A stretch of DNA of 41,692 nt from Candidatus Gemmiger stercoripullorum. GTDB lineage: Bacteria; Bacillota; Clostridia; Oscillospirales; Ruminococcaceae. The stretch lies in the NCBI GenBank assembly GCA_019119365.1, contig DWXD01000015.1, forward strand, positions 1 through 41,692, written 5' to 3'. Shown here piece by piece: positions 23,400 through 31,322 of the stretch (positions within the stretch are counted from its first letter, which is position 1; every line of letters begins with the position of its first letter). Below the pieces are notes generated by a model that was not told the origin of the DNA, ran no database searches, and worked only from the letters and a program-made list of their open reading frames with translations. Position numbers and translations under genes: made by a program.

Positions 23400-24380
23400 A
23401 TGGCATCCAAACAGATCCCCGTCTACCTTTTTGTCGGCATGCTGGAGAGCGGCAAGACCAAATTCATCCAGGAGACGATGGAGGACCCCCAGTTCGACTC
23501 CGGCGACAAAACGCTGCTGCTTGTGTGCGAGGAGGGCGAGGAGGAATACGACCCCGACCGCTTCGGCTTCGGCGGCGTCACGGTCGAGGTGCTTGCGGAC
23601 AAGAGCGAGCTCAACGCCCAAAACCTGGAGCGCCTGGCCAAAAAGAGCGGCTGCGGCCGGGTTGTGATCGAATACAACGGCATGTGGCTTTTGCAGGACC
23701 TGGCCGATGCGCTGCCGCAGAACTGGGTCATCCACCAGTGCCTGGCCACGGCCGACGGCACGACGGTCAAGACCTATGCGGGCGACAACGCCATGCGCGC
23801 GCTGCTGCTGGACAAGCTGCGCGCCAGCGAGCTGCTGGTCGTCAACCGCGCGGAAAAGGTCGACGACGACGAAAGCCGCCAGCTCATCCACAAGCTGGTG
23901 CGCCAGGCCAGCCGCCGCTGTGACATCGCCTATGAATTCGGCGACGGTTCGGTCGCTTACGACGACATCCCCGACCCGCTGCCGTTCGACGTCGAGGCCC
24001 CGGTCATCGAGATCCCGGCGGAGTTTTTCGGCGTTTTCTATATGGACTGCATGGACGATATGCAGAAATACGACGGCAAGACCGTGCGCTTCCTTGCGCA
24101 GGTGTGCCAGACCCCGCGCGCGGGCAAGGACAGCTTTGTGCCCGGCCGCTTCGCCATGACCTGCTGCGTGCAGGACATCCAGTTTGTCGGCTTCCCCTGC
24201 CGGTACGACGCGTACAAGACGCTCAAACAGCGCGACTGGATCACGCTGACGGCTAAGGTCAACCTGAAATACCACCCCATCTACAAGGGCCAGACCCCCG
24301 ACAGCACCGGCCCCGTGCTGACCGCCGTAAAGGTCGAGCCCGCCGAAAAACCGCTGGACGATGTGGTAATGTTCTCGTGA
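23400..24380 (+). CDS. COG0523-like GTPase fused to a YcgQ/DUF1980-like domain
   Basis: The 326-aa protein opens with a CobW-like P-loop (VGMLESGKT, Walker A at 13-20) but lacks the CxCC motif of its neighbour; NRAEKVD near 148-154 stands where NKxD is expected. From about residue 205 a second part begins. YDGKTVRFLAQV followed by FVPGRFAMTCCVQD (246-259) resembles the C-terminal domain of YcgQ/TIGR03943 proteins, which form permease complexes with DUF318 proteins such as YcgR. The fusion suggests a GTPase tied to such a two-subunit system, possibly for metals. CGGAGG lies 6 bases before the ATG. The family split is by eye and should be treated as provisional. Confidence 0.65.
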   Translation: MASKQIPVYLFVGMLESGKTKFIQETMEDPQFDSGDKTLLLVCEEGEEEYDPDRFGFGGVTVEVLADKSELNAQNLERLAKKSGCGRVVIEYNGMWLLQDLADALPQNWVIHQCLATADGTTVKTYAGDNAMRALLLDKLRASELLVVNRAEKVDDDESRQLIHKLVRQASRRCDIAYEFGDGSVAYDDIPDPLPFDVEAPVIEIPAEFFGVFYMDCMDDMQKYDGKTVRFLAQVCQTPRAGKDSFVPGRFAMTCCVQDIQFVGFPCRYDAYKTLKQRDWITLTAKVNLKYHPIYKGQTPDSTGPVLTAVKVEPAEKPLDDVVMFS

Positions 24381-24441
24381 TGAAAGGGGCGGGCTTTATG
24401 CGCCCCGCCAAAACGTAACAGATATTTTACAGTTTCCCGTC

Positions 24442-24469
24442 TTGCATTTTGGCCGTTGTGCTGTATAAT
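24442..24469 (+). promoter_or_regulatory. Promoter of the HD-domain gene
   Basis: TTGCAT (24442-24447), a 16-base spacer and TATAAT (24464-24469). Confidence 0.7.
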
Positions 24470-24556
24470 AGGTACGGCAGGCGGGCAGAAGGCCCGCGCC
24501 TGCCGCCCGCTTGTTGGCTTGTTGTGACGCACCTGGGACCCCAAGGAGGTACGCCG

Positions 24557-25042
24557 ATGCAGGTTTTGGAGCTGGAGATGCTGGTAGAACGCGCGGCCGC
24601 GGAGCTGGAAAGCGAAGGCCGCTTTGCTATGACCCGCCGCTTTGTGCAGCATGGCGGCGTGACCGTGTACGAGCACTGTGTGCGCGTGGCGGTGCTGAGC
24701 TGCCGCCTGGCCGCGGCGCTTGGCTGGGAGGTCGACCTGGGCGCGCTGGTGCGCGGCGCGCTGCTGCATGACTACTTTTTGTACGACTGGCACGAGAAGG
24801 TCGACAGCCACCGGCTGCACGGCTTCACCCACCCGCGCGCGGCGCTGAACAACGCCTGCGCCGACTGGGAACTTTCGCCCCGCGAGCGCAACATCATCCT
24901 GCGGCACATGTTCCCGCTGACGCCGGTGCCGCCCGCCTGCCGCGAAGGCTGGCTTGTGTGCATGGCGGACAAGATCTGCGCCGTGCACGAGATGATCTAC
25001 ACCCGCACCCGCCGCCTGCGCCCCGCGCTGGCCCGGCGGTAA
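24557..25042 (+). CDS. Small HD-domain phosphohydrolase
   Basis: This 161-aa protein has an HD-type metal site: His40 in VYEHCVRV, His71-Asp72 in GALLHDYFLYDW, His88 and His92 in HGFTHP, His117 in ILRHMFP and Asp138 in CMADKI. That set of histidines covers a mono- or binuclear HD site of the YfbR/HDIG-like kind. The family cleaves phosphate esters of nucleotides or signalling molecules; the substrate is unknown. The ATG at 24557 has AAGGAGG 7 bases upstream; the longer frame back to 24449 contains the promoter and is not used. It is a single gene with its own terminator. Confidence 0.85.
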   Translation: MQVLELEMLVERAAAELESEGRFAMTRRFVQHGGVTVYEHCVRVAVLSCRLAAALGWEVDLGALVRGALLHDYFLYDWHEKVDSHRLHGFTHPRAALNNACADWELSPRERNIILRHMFPLTPVPPACREGWLVCMADKICAVHEMIYTRTRRLRPALARR

Positions 25043-25063
25043 AACAGCCTGAAAATGAAACAG

Positions 25064-25106
25064 AAAACCGCCCCGTTGTGCTTTTTCGGCACGCGGGGCG
25101 GTTTTT
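25064..25106 (+). terminator. Terminator of the HD-domain gene
   Basis: An AACCGCCCCG/CGGGGCGGTT stem with an inner GTGC/GCAC pair and a T-rich loop is followed by TTTTT. Confidence 0.85.
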
Positions 25107-25169
25107 GTGTGGTATAAAAGGGTGGGGCAAACGTTGCGGCGCAGCGGGGAGGTGCGCGCCCCGCCGCAC

Positions 25170-25262
25170 CACAAACCCCTGTAGGGGCCGATTCCATATC
25201 GGCCCGGGTTGCGGCGGCGCAGGGGTCTGCGGGCGGATATGGAATCCGCCCCTGCGGCGGCT
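25170..25262 (+). repeat. Isolated R2 hairpin pair
   Basis: A GGGCCGAT/ATCGGCCC hairpin after CTGTAGG (about 25182-25205) and a GGGCGGAT/ATCCGCCC hairpin (about 25230-25252) repeat the units seen around the dehydratase-aldolase genes. The remainder of the 25107-25339 spacer is GC-rich and without a gene. Confidence 0.75.
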
Positions 25263-25339
25263 CCTGTGCGGCGGGCGGTTTTCCCGTTTGGCCGGGCGCG
25301 GCTGGAGGGCGTGCAGGGGCGGGGCAAACGTTGCGGGGG

Positions 25340-26371
25340 TCAATCTTCTTCGGACAGAGCGCCGCGGTAGAGGATCTGGGTGCAGATGTAGCCGACTTCG
25401 TTGAAGGCGTCCGGGTGGGCGAGGCGGAACAGGATGCGCGCGGCCAGGCGGGCGCCGATGGTGGAGGTCTGCACCTCCACCGTGGTGATGCGGTGCGCGA
25501 CGTTCGCGTATTCGGGGTTGTTGTCAAAGCCGGTCAGCAGCGGGCGGGCGGCGTGGGGCAGGCCGCGGTCGTCGTAATATTGCTGGATATAGTGCGCGAT
25601 GTAGTCGCTCGCGCACACAAAGGCGTCCGGCAGGCGGTCCAGCGCGTCCAGAAAGCCGCTGATCTGCTCATAGTGGGTGTACAGCCCGAACGGCCCGGTC
25701 AGGCACAGCGCGGGGTCCGGCTGCAGGCCGCGCGCGGCGTGCGCGTCCAGGAACCCCTGCCAGCGGTCGGCGTTGGTCTGGGCGTAGTCCACCGCGCCGA
25801 CAAAGCTCAGCCGCCGCCGGCCGGTGTCCAGCAGGCGGCCGGTGATGCGCCGCAGCGCGTCGCGCCCTTCCAGCAGAACAAGGTCGCCGCCCAACCCGGC
25901 CTGCGGCAGGCCGGGCACCGTGTCCAGGAAAATTTTGGGCAGCGGCAGCGCGGCCAGCAGGCGCAGCAGCGGTTCGGTATAAATGTTAAGCACAATGATA
26001 CCCGCCACCGAGCCGTCTGTCAGCGCAGCGGGCAGGGTGTAGCCCTCCTCGTCATAGGCGGGCAGATAGGTATACATCAGGTTATAGTCCGCGGCGGTCA
26101 GCTCCCGCGCCAGCTGGTGCACGATCTGCATCCAGAACAGCGAACTTTCCGGGCGGGAGACCACCACCGCCACCGTGCGGGCGGCGGCGGGCGGCGTTTC
26201 GGCGCGGCCCGCGGGGGCGGCGGCCTTGCCGTAGCCCAGCTCCTGCGCTTTTTGCAGGATCTGGCGGCGCAGCGCTTCGGACACGCCGGGGCGGTTGTTC
26301 AGCGCCTTCCACACGGTAATGCGGGAGGTGGACAGCGCGTCGGCAATGTCCTGCATGGTGGGCTTGGGCAT
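25340..26371 (-). CDS. LacI-family transcriptional regulator of the glycan locus
   Basis: This 343-aa regulator has an N-terminal LacI helix-turn-helix (TMQDIADALSTSRITVWKAL, then NNRPGVS, residues 5-31) and a periplasmic-binding-protein-like effector domain (from about 66, TVAVVVSRPESSLFW). GFDNNPEYANV is the family motif near the C-terminus. It is divergent from the sugar transporter genes, with palindromic sites between them, so it most likely represses the glycan operon until an imported sugar binds. AAAGAAG precedes the ATG. Confidence 0.9.
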   Translation of the reverse strand: MPKPTMQDIADALSTSRITVWKALNNRPGVSEALRRQILQKAQELGYGKAAAPAGRAETPPAAARTVAVVVSRPESSLFWMQIVHQLARELTAADYNLMYTYLPAYDEEGYTLPAALTDGSVAGIIVLNIYTEPLLRLLAALPLPKIFLDTVPGLPQAGLGGDLVLLEGRDALRRITGRLLDTGRRRLSFVGAVDYAQTNADRWQGFLDAHAARGLQPDPALCLTGPFGLYTHYEQISGFLDALDRLPDAFVCASDYIAHYIQQYYDDRGLPHAARPLLTGFDNNPEYANVAHRITTVEVQTSTIGARLAARILFRLAHPDAFNEVGYICTQILYRGALSEED

Positions 26372-26431
26372 GCGGGGTCACTTCTTTCGGCGTTCCGCGC
26401 CGGGCGCGGAACTTTGTTTAACGTTGTACCC

Positions 26432-26460
26432 ATTATACAGGAAGAACGGGGAAAATGCAA
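26432..26460 (-). promoter_or_regulatory. Promoter of the LacI-family gene
   Basis: Minus-strand TTGCAT (26460-26455), a 17-base spacer and TATAAT (26437-26432). Confidence 0.75.
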
Positions 26461-26466
26461 GAAAAA

Positions 26467-26481
26467 GTTAACTAATGTTAA
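26467..26481. promoter_or_regulatory. Candidate LacI-family operator
   Basis: GTTAACTAATGTTAA lies just upstream of the regulator's -35 and shares GTTAA half-sites with the sites at 26633 and 26676. Confidence 0.4.
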
Positions 26482-26611
26482 TGAAAAGGCGCGAAACAGG
26501 CAGTTCACAAGCCTTTCACAGCTTATGGCGTTTCGCACAAAAGTTTTTCTCACAAGGGTTACAAAGTTATTACACACAATAATTCGGCGCGCTTTTTGTA
26601 CAGGTTGACGA

Positions 26612-26649
26612 TTGACAGGTCCATCCAGAAAAGTTAATATTATATTAAC
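26612..26649 (+). promoter_or_regulatory. Promoter of the glycan operon with overlapping operator
   Basis: TTGACA (26612-26617), a 17-base spacer and TAATAT (26635-26640). The -10 lies inside the perfect palindrome GTTAATATTATATTAAC (26633-26649), an ideal position for repression. Confidence 0.65.
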
Positions 26650-26675
26650 ATAAGTTGGCATGCGGCGGCTTGTTC

Positions 26676-26702
26676 GGTTAATATGTTAACCAGAGGGTTA
26701 AC
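26676..26702. promoter_or_regulatory. Second candidate operator
   Basis: GGTTAATATGTTAACC (26676-26691, dyad GGTTAA/TTAACC) is followed by a further GGTTAAC half-site at 26696-26702, downstream of the promoter. Confidence 0.45.
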
Positions 26703-26743
26703 AAAACCGCCGCAACGGCCGGAATGAAAGAAAGGAGCCGCTC

Positions 26744-27724
26744 ATGAGTAAACAAAAAGAGGCAGTGACCGAGCTGGAAAAGCGGAAGAAGGGCAAGTTC
26801 CGCTGGACCCGCGACGATACCGAGCTGACCCTGCTCGGCCTGCCCGCCACCATCTGGTTCGCGGTGTTCGCGTACCTGCCGATGTTCGGTCTGATCATCG
26901 CGTTCAAGGACTTCAAGCTGCAAACGGGCAAGGGCTTTCTGGCAAGTCTGTTTGCCAGCGATTGGGCCGGGTTCAAGAACTTCACCTTCTTCTTGAGCAA
27001 CAATACGTTCGGTGTTTTGCTGCGCAACACGCTGTTGTACAACCTTGTGTTCATTGTTCTGAACCTGGTGATCCCGGTCACGCTGGCCATCGTCATCAAC
27101 CAGCTGTTCAGCAAGCTCGCGTCGAAGTGCTACCAGACGCTGATGTTCTTCCCCTACTTCATGTCCTGGGTCGTCGTCAGCTACTTTGTCTACGCCTTCC
27201 TCAGCCCGGACGGCGGCCTTGCCAACCTCATTATTGAGGCGTTCGGCGGCGAAGCGGTCATGTGGTATTCGGCGCCGAAGTTCTGGCCGTTCATTCTGGT
27301 GCTGATGTCCACCTGGAAGGGCATGGGCTACAACATGGTCGTCTATCTGGCGTCCATCACCGGCATTGATACCAGCCTGTATGAAGCCGCCATCCTGGAC
27401 GGCGCCACCAAGTGGCAGCAGGCCAGGTACATCACCATCCCGACCATCCGCCCGATGATCATTATGATGTTCATTTTGAACATCGGCCACATCTTCTACT
27501 CTGACTTCGGTCTGTTCTATCAGGTCACGCAGCATCTGCCCCAGCCGCTGAACGATGTGGCAAGCACCTTCGATACCTACATCTTCCTGGCGCTACAGAC
27601 AGGTAACTCCAAGATCGGTCAGACGGCTGCCGCCGGTCTGTTCCAGTCGGTTTGCTGCTGCATCACGGTCTTGATCACGAACTTTATCGTCTCCAAGATC
27701 GACCCCGACAGCGCCATCATCTAA
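26744..27724 (+). CDS. Sugar ABC transporter permease, LplB/YteP type
   Basis: This 326-aa permease has a polar N-terminus (1-27), then six membrane segments beginning at LLGLPATIWFAVFAYLPMFGLIIAFKDF-like sequence, typical of the LplB/YteP group that imports complex oligosaccharides. The EAA loop is SLYEAAILDGATKWQQARYI, which contacts the ATPase. AAAGGAG precedes the ATG. It is the first gene of the glycan operon, followed by the partner permease after 22 bases. Confidence 0.92.
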   Translation: MSKQKEAVTELEKRKKGKFRWTRDDTELTLLGLPATIWFAVFAYLPMFGLIIAFKDFKLQTGKGFLASLFASDWAGFKNFTFFLSNNTFGVLLRNTLLYNLVFIVLNLVIPVTLAIVINQLFSKLASKCYQTLMFFPYFMSWVVVSYFVYAFLSPDGGLANLIIEAFGGEAVMWYSAPKFWPFILVLMSTWKGMGYNMVVYLASITGIDTSLYEAAILDGATKWQQARYITIPTIRPMIIMMFILNIGHIFYSDFGLFYQVTQHLPQPLNDVASTFDTYIFLALQTGNSKIGQTAAAGLFQSVCCCITVLITNFIVSKIDPDSAII

Positions 27725-27746
27725 AGGAAAGGAGGAACTGCACATT

Positions 27747-28715
27747 ATGGCCACTATGTCTGAAAAGCGCGCTGCCAAGCGCGAAGAAAAACGCATCGAA
27801 CGCGAAGAAGCCGAGGCCGGGTTCCGCCTGAACCAAATCAAACCGGCGACCAACGCGATCTTCAACGTGATGTTCGCCATCCTCTCGTTTATCTGCGTTT
27901 TCCCCTTCTTCTTCGTTTTGATGATCTCCATCTCGTCGGAACAGTCGCTGCGCACCAACGGCTATGCGCTGATCCCGTCCGAGTTCTCGCTGTCCGCGTA
28001 TGAATTCCTGTGGAACGAGCGCGGCATGATCCTTCAGTCCCTGCTGGTGTCGGTGGGCGTCACGGTGCTGGGCACCATCATCGGCGTTGTGCTGACCACC
28101 ACCATGGGCTATGTGCTTTCCCGCCCGCAGTTCAAGCTCCGCGGCTTTTTGCAGTGGGTCGTGTTCATCCCGATGATCTTCACCGGCGGCATGGTGGCGA
28201 ACTACGTTGTTATTGCCAACCTGCTGCATATGGACGACACCATCTGGTGCCTGGTGCTGCCGCTGGCGGTCTCGAGCTGGAACGTTACGATCAGCAAGAC
28301 CTTCTTCCGACAAACCATTCCCGATTCCATCATTGAATCGGCCAAGATCGACGGCGCTACTCAGCTGACCATTTTCGCCCGCATCGTGGTGCCCATCTCC
28401 AAGCCGGTGTTTGCGACCGTGGCCCTGTTCCTGACCTTCGGTTACTGGAACGACTGGCTCCAGGCTGCGCTGTACATCAACAAGGATTCTCTGATCGGCC
28501 TGCAGCCGCTGCTGAACCGCATGATGGGCCAGCTGGATTACCTGGCCAACAACCCCACCGCGGGCTTGAGCCTGCAGCAGTACCGCGCCCAGATGCCTTC
28601 TGAATCGGTCCGTATGGCGATCGCCACCGTTATCGTTATCCCCATCGCCTGCGCGTATCCGTTCTTCCAGAAGTACTTTATCTCCGGCCTGACCGTCGGT
28701 GCGGTCAAGGGCTGA
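27747..28715 (+). CDS. Sugar ABC transporter permease, LplC/YtcP type
   Basis: This 322-aa partner permease has a highly charged N-terminal tail (KREEKRIEREEAEAGF), six membrane segments and the EAA loop IIESAKIDGATQLTIFARIVVP. SEFSLSAYEFLW and the C-terminal RMAIATVIVIPIACAYPFFQKYF are typical of LplC/YtcP proteins. AAAGGAGG lies upstream of the ATG. No ATPase gene is in the locus; this transporter class usually uses a shared MsmK-type ATPase encoded elsewhere. Confidence 0.92.
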   Translation: MATMSEKRAAKREEKRIEREEAEAGFRLNQIKPATNAIFNVMFAILSFICVFPFFFVLMISISSEQSLRTNGYALIPSEFSLSAYEFLWNERGMILQSLLVSVGVTVLGTIIGVVLTTTMGYVLSRPQFKLRGFLQWVVFIPMIFTGGMVANYVVIANLLHMDDTIWCLVLPLAVSSWNVTISKTFFRQTIPDSIIESAKIDGATQLTIFARIVVPISKPVFATVALFLTFGYWNDWLQAALYINKDSLIGLQPLLNRMMGQLDYLANNPTAGLSLQQYRAQMPSESVRMAIATVIVIPIACAYPFFQKYFISGLTVGAVKG

Positions 28716-28732
28716 TTGCGCAACCTCTTGGC

Positions 28733-28926
28733 CTTCCTTGTCAAAGGGAGGTGGCACGGCCGCAACCTCTTAGCCTCCCTTGTTAAAGGGAGGTGGCACG
28801 GCCGCAGGCCGTGACGGAGGGATTGTCTCGCCCGCAAATGCCGCTTTTGGGAGCGGCAGGTGGTTTTTAGGCAATCCCCCAGTCTGCGGCTTGCGCCGCA
28901 GCCAGCCCCCTTTGACAAGGGGGCCT
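28733..28926 (+). repeat. R1 repeat unit inside the glycan operon
   Basis: It has paired ends CCTTCCTTGTCAAAGGGAGG / CCTCCCTTGTTAAAGGGAGG and CCCCCTTTGACAAGGGGGCC, with a GGCCGCAGGCC hairpin and a CTGCGGCTTGCGCCGCAG hairpin between. No gene is present. Confidence 0.85.
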
Positions 28927-28944
28927 ATGGGAGACGCAACCTCT

Positions 28945-29232
28945 TAGCCTCCCTTGTTAAAGGGAGGTGGCCGAGCCGTTAGGCGAGGCCGGAGGGATTG
29001 TCTTACGGCTAGATGCCGTTTAAAAGAAGCGGCGTGACGGAGAACTTCTTCTGTCATGTACTGCGGCTTCCGGGAACGGCTGCTGCTTTTTAGGCAATCC
29101 CCCAGTCTGCGGCTTGCGCCGCAGCCAGCCCCCTTTAACAAGGGGGCCTATGAGGGGCGCAGCCTCTCGCCCCCTTTAACAAGGGGGCCTATGGGAGGCG
29201 CAACCTCTCATCCCCTTTGACAAGGGGCCCGT
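28945..29232 (+). repeat. Second R1 unit and fragments
   Basis: A full unit runs from CCTCCCTTGTTAAAGGGAGG (28947) to CCCCCTTTAACAAGGGGGCC (about 29150). It is followed by two lone end pieces, CCCCCTTTAACAAGGGGGCC at about 29170-29189 and CCCCTTTGACAAGGGGCCC at about 29213-29231. Together with the unit before it, this fills the 584-base gap between the permease and binding-protein genes. Confidence 0.85.
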
Positions 29233-29299
29233 AAAAATCGGTTCCTCAACGGGTGTCCGTCCCGTTTGGTTCATTTGTACACACAAAGGAGAAACTGTA

Positions 29300-30856
29300 A
29301 TGAAAAAGTTCAAGAAAGCATTGGCGCTCGGCATGGCCGGCGCGATGGCTCTGAGCCTGGCCGCCTGCGGCAGCACCGGCACCTCCGGCGCTTCCGGCAG
29401 CGCTGCCACCGGCGACGCCGCCGCGGCTACCGATGAAGTCGTCAACCTCAAGTGGGTCATGGTCGGTAACGGCCAGCCCTCGAACTATGACGCCTGGCTC
29501 GCCCAGATCAACCCCTATCTGGAAGAAAAGATCGGCGTCAACATTGACGTGCAGGTCGTGGCCTGGGATGCCTGGGACCAGCGCCGCAGTGTTATCGTGA
29601 ACACCGCCGGTGAGTACGACATCCTGTTCACCAATACCAACACCTACACCAACGACGTGGGCGTCGGCGCGTTCTATGACATCACCGACCTGCTGCCCGA
29701 AGTCGCTCCCGAACTGTGGGATTCCATCCCCGCCGATTACTGGGATGCCTGCCGCGTGAACGGCCAGATCTACGCCGTGCCCGCCATGAAGGACTCCTCC
29801 ATCTCCCAGTATGTGGTCTGGGACAAGGGCGCTATGGACGCCGCCGGGTATGACGGCAGCACCATGAAGGACCTGACCGACCCCGAACTGACCGAAGCGC
29901 TGAGCAGCCAGGGCCTGAAGGACTACCTGCTCGCGAACAACTATGACGACACCGCCTGGCCGCTGTCCAGCTCTGCCGCCACCTACCTGACCTTCCAGTA
30001 TGATACCATGGGCGCCGGCCTGATCGCCATGGGCGTCAAGTACAACGATACCGAGGGCAAGGTCGTCTCCATCTACGAGCAGCCCGATGTCATGGAATAT
30101 CTGGACCTGCTGCGCGAGTGGTACAACATGGGCATCATCAACGCCGACGCCAACGTCAAGGGCGAAGATAACGCCTACAAGCCCGCCGCTGTTGCGCAGG
30201 GCTGGCCCAGCGCCGCCATCACCACCTGGGGCCCGAACATGGGCGTCGAGGAGTGCGTCGCTTACAAGTGGGGCCCGACCATCGTCTCTAACGACTCCGT
30301 CCGCGGCTCTCTGGCCTGCATCAGCGCGAACTGCCAGTACCCCGAAAAGGCTCTGGAATTCCTGCAGCTGGTCAACACCGATTCCTACGTCCGCGACCTG
30401 CTGTACTACGGCGTGGAGGGCGAAAACTGGCACTACACCGACGACACCAAGGAATGGGTCCACAAGGACAACGCTGACTGGACCATGGCCGGTTACACCC
30501 AGGGCAGCTTCTTCGCCGTCACCCCGACCGACGACTTCGACTTCAACCAGTATGACGAAGTGGAAGAGCTGAACGCCAACGCCGAGCCTTCCGTCCTGCT
30601 GGGCTTCAGCATGGACACCACCCCCGTCTCTGACCAGCTGGCACAGTGCATCGCGATTGCCGAGAGCTACAAGAGCGAGCTGCTGACCGGCGCCTGCGGC
30701 GAGTTTGACACGCCGGAGGAAATGGTCGCGGAGCTTGTCAGCGAAATGAACGCGGTTGGCTTCCAGGATATCATTGCCGAAGCGCAGGCCCAGGTTGACG
30801 CCTTCCTGGCCGAGAACCCGCCCGAAGCCGCCAGCGCCGAGACCGCCGCTGAGTAA
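29300..30856 (+). CDS. Sugar ABC transporter substrate-binding lipoprotein, LplA type
   Basis: This 518-aa extracellular lipoprotein has a lipobox LAAC (Cys23), a short Gly/Ser/Ala linker, then a large solute-binding fold with VVNLKWVMVGNGQP at the start and aromatic-rich patches suited to oligosaccharides. Length and layout match the LplA-type binding proteins that partner LplB/LplC permeases. AAAGGAG lies 8 bases before the ATG. It likely captures N-glycan or mannoside oligosaccharides, judged from the enzymes downstream. Confidence 0.9.
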   Translation: MKKFKKALALGMAGAMALSLAACGSTGTSGASGSAATGDAAAATDEVVNLKWVMVGNGQPSNYDAWLAQINPYLEEKIGVNIDVQVVAWDAWDQRRSVIVNTAGEYDILFTNTNTYTNDVGVGAFYDITDLLPEVAPELWDSIPADYWDACRVNGQIYAVPAMKDSSISQYVVWDKGAMDAAGYDGSTMKDLTDPELTEALSSQGLKDYLLANNYDDTAWPLSSSAATYLTFQYDTMGAGLIAMGVKYNDTEGKVVSIYEQPDVMEYLDLLREWYNMGIINADANVKGEDNAYKPAAVAQGWPSAAITTWGPNMGVEECVAYKWGPTIVSNDSVRGSLACISANCQYPEKALEFLQLVNTDSYVRDLLYYGVEGENWHYTDDTKEWVHKDNADWTMAGYTQGSFFAVTPTDDFDFNQYDEVEELNANAEPSVLLGFSMDTTPVSDQLAQCIAIAESYKSELLTGACGEFDTPEEMVAELVSEMNAVGFQDIIAEAQAQVDAFLAENPPEAASAETAAE

Positions 30857-31322
30857 GTTTGCGATCCCCTTACATGTAAAGACCGGCAGGCTACGGACAC
30901 CTGCGCGGCCTTGCGCGGCCTGACCCGCGCGCCGCCCTGTTCGGGGCGGCGCCGGGCGCCGGGCGCGCCCACCCCAGAATGAAACAGGCCGTCGCTTTGT
31001 GCGGGCAGGAGAAAACAGCCGGGGCGGCGCAGCAGCCGCACCCTTTTATCCGCTTTCTTCCTGCCGGGCACAGGGCGGCGGCCTGCTTTTTTGGCCCTTT
31101 TGTCCGCGGCGCGCCGCCATGTGCGCGCCCCGCTGCGCCGCCATGCGGCGCGACCCACAAAAACAACCGTGCAGCGGCAAAAACGCAGGGCGGAAAATTC
31201 GCGAAAATTTTTTGCGAAAACCCCTTTACGCGCGCTGTGCAACGCGGTATACTGTTGGGGCCAAACACCCCGGCGCCGCGCTGCGCGCCGCCGTTGCGCA
31301 AACATACAGGAGGCAGACCTTT
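30857..31322 (+). other. Spacer between the binding protein and the phosphorylase
   Basis: No gene is seen in these 466 bases. A GCGCCGCCC/GGGCGGCGC hairpin (30929-30952) lacks a T-tract and could stabilise the upstream mRNA end. A TTCGC/GCGAA dyad surrounds an A/T run at about 31197-31218. A second promoter follows at 31225-31253. Confidence 0.5.
31225..31253 (+). promoter_or_regulatory. Internal promoter before the glycosidase genes
   Basis: TTTACG (31225-31230), a 17-base spacer and TATACT (31248-31253). Confidence 0.5.
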
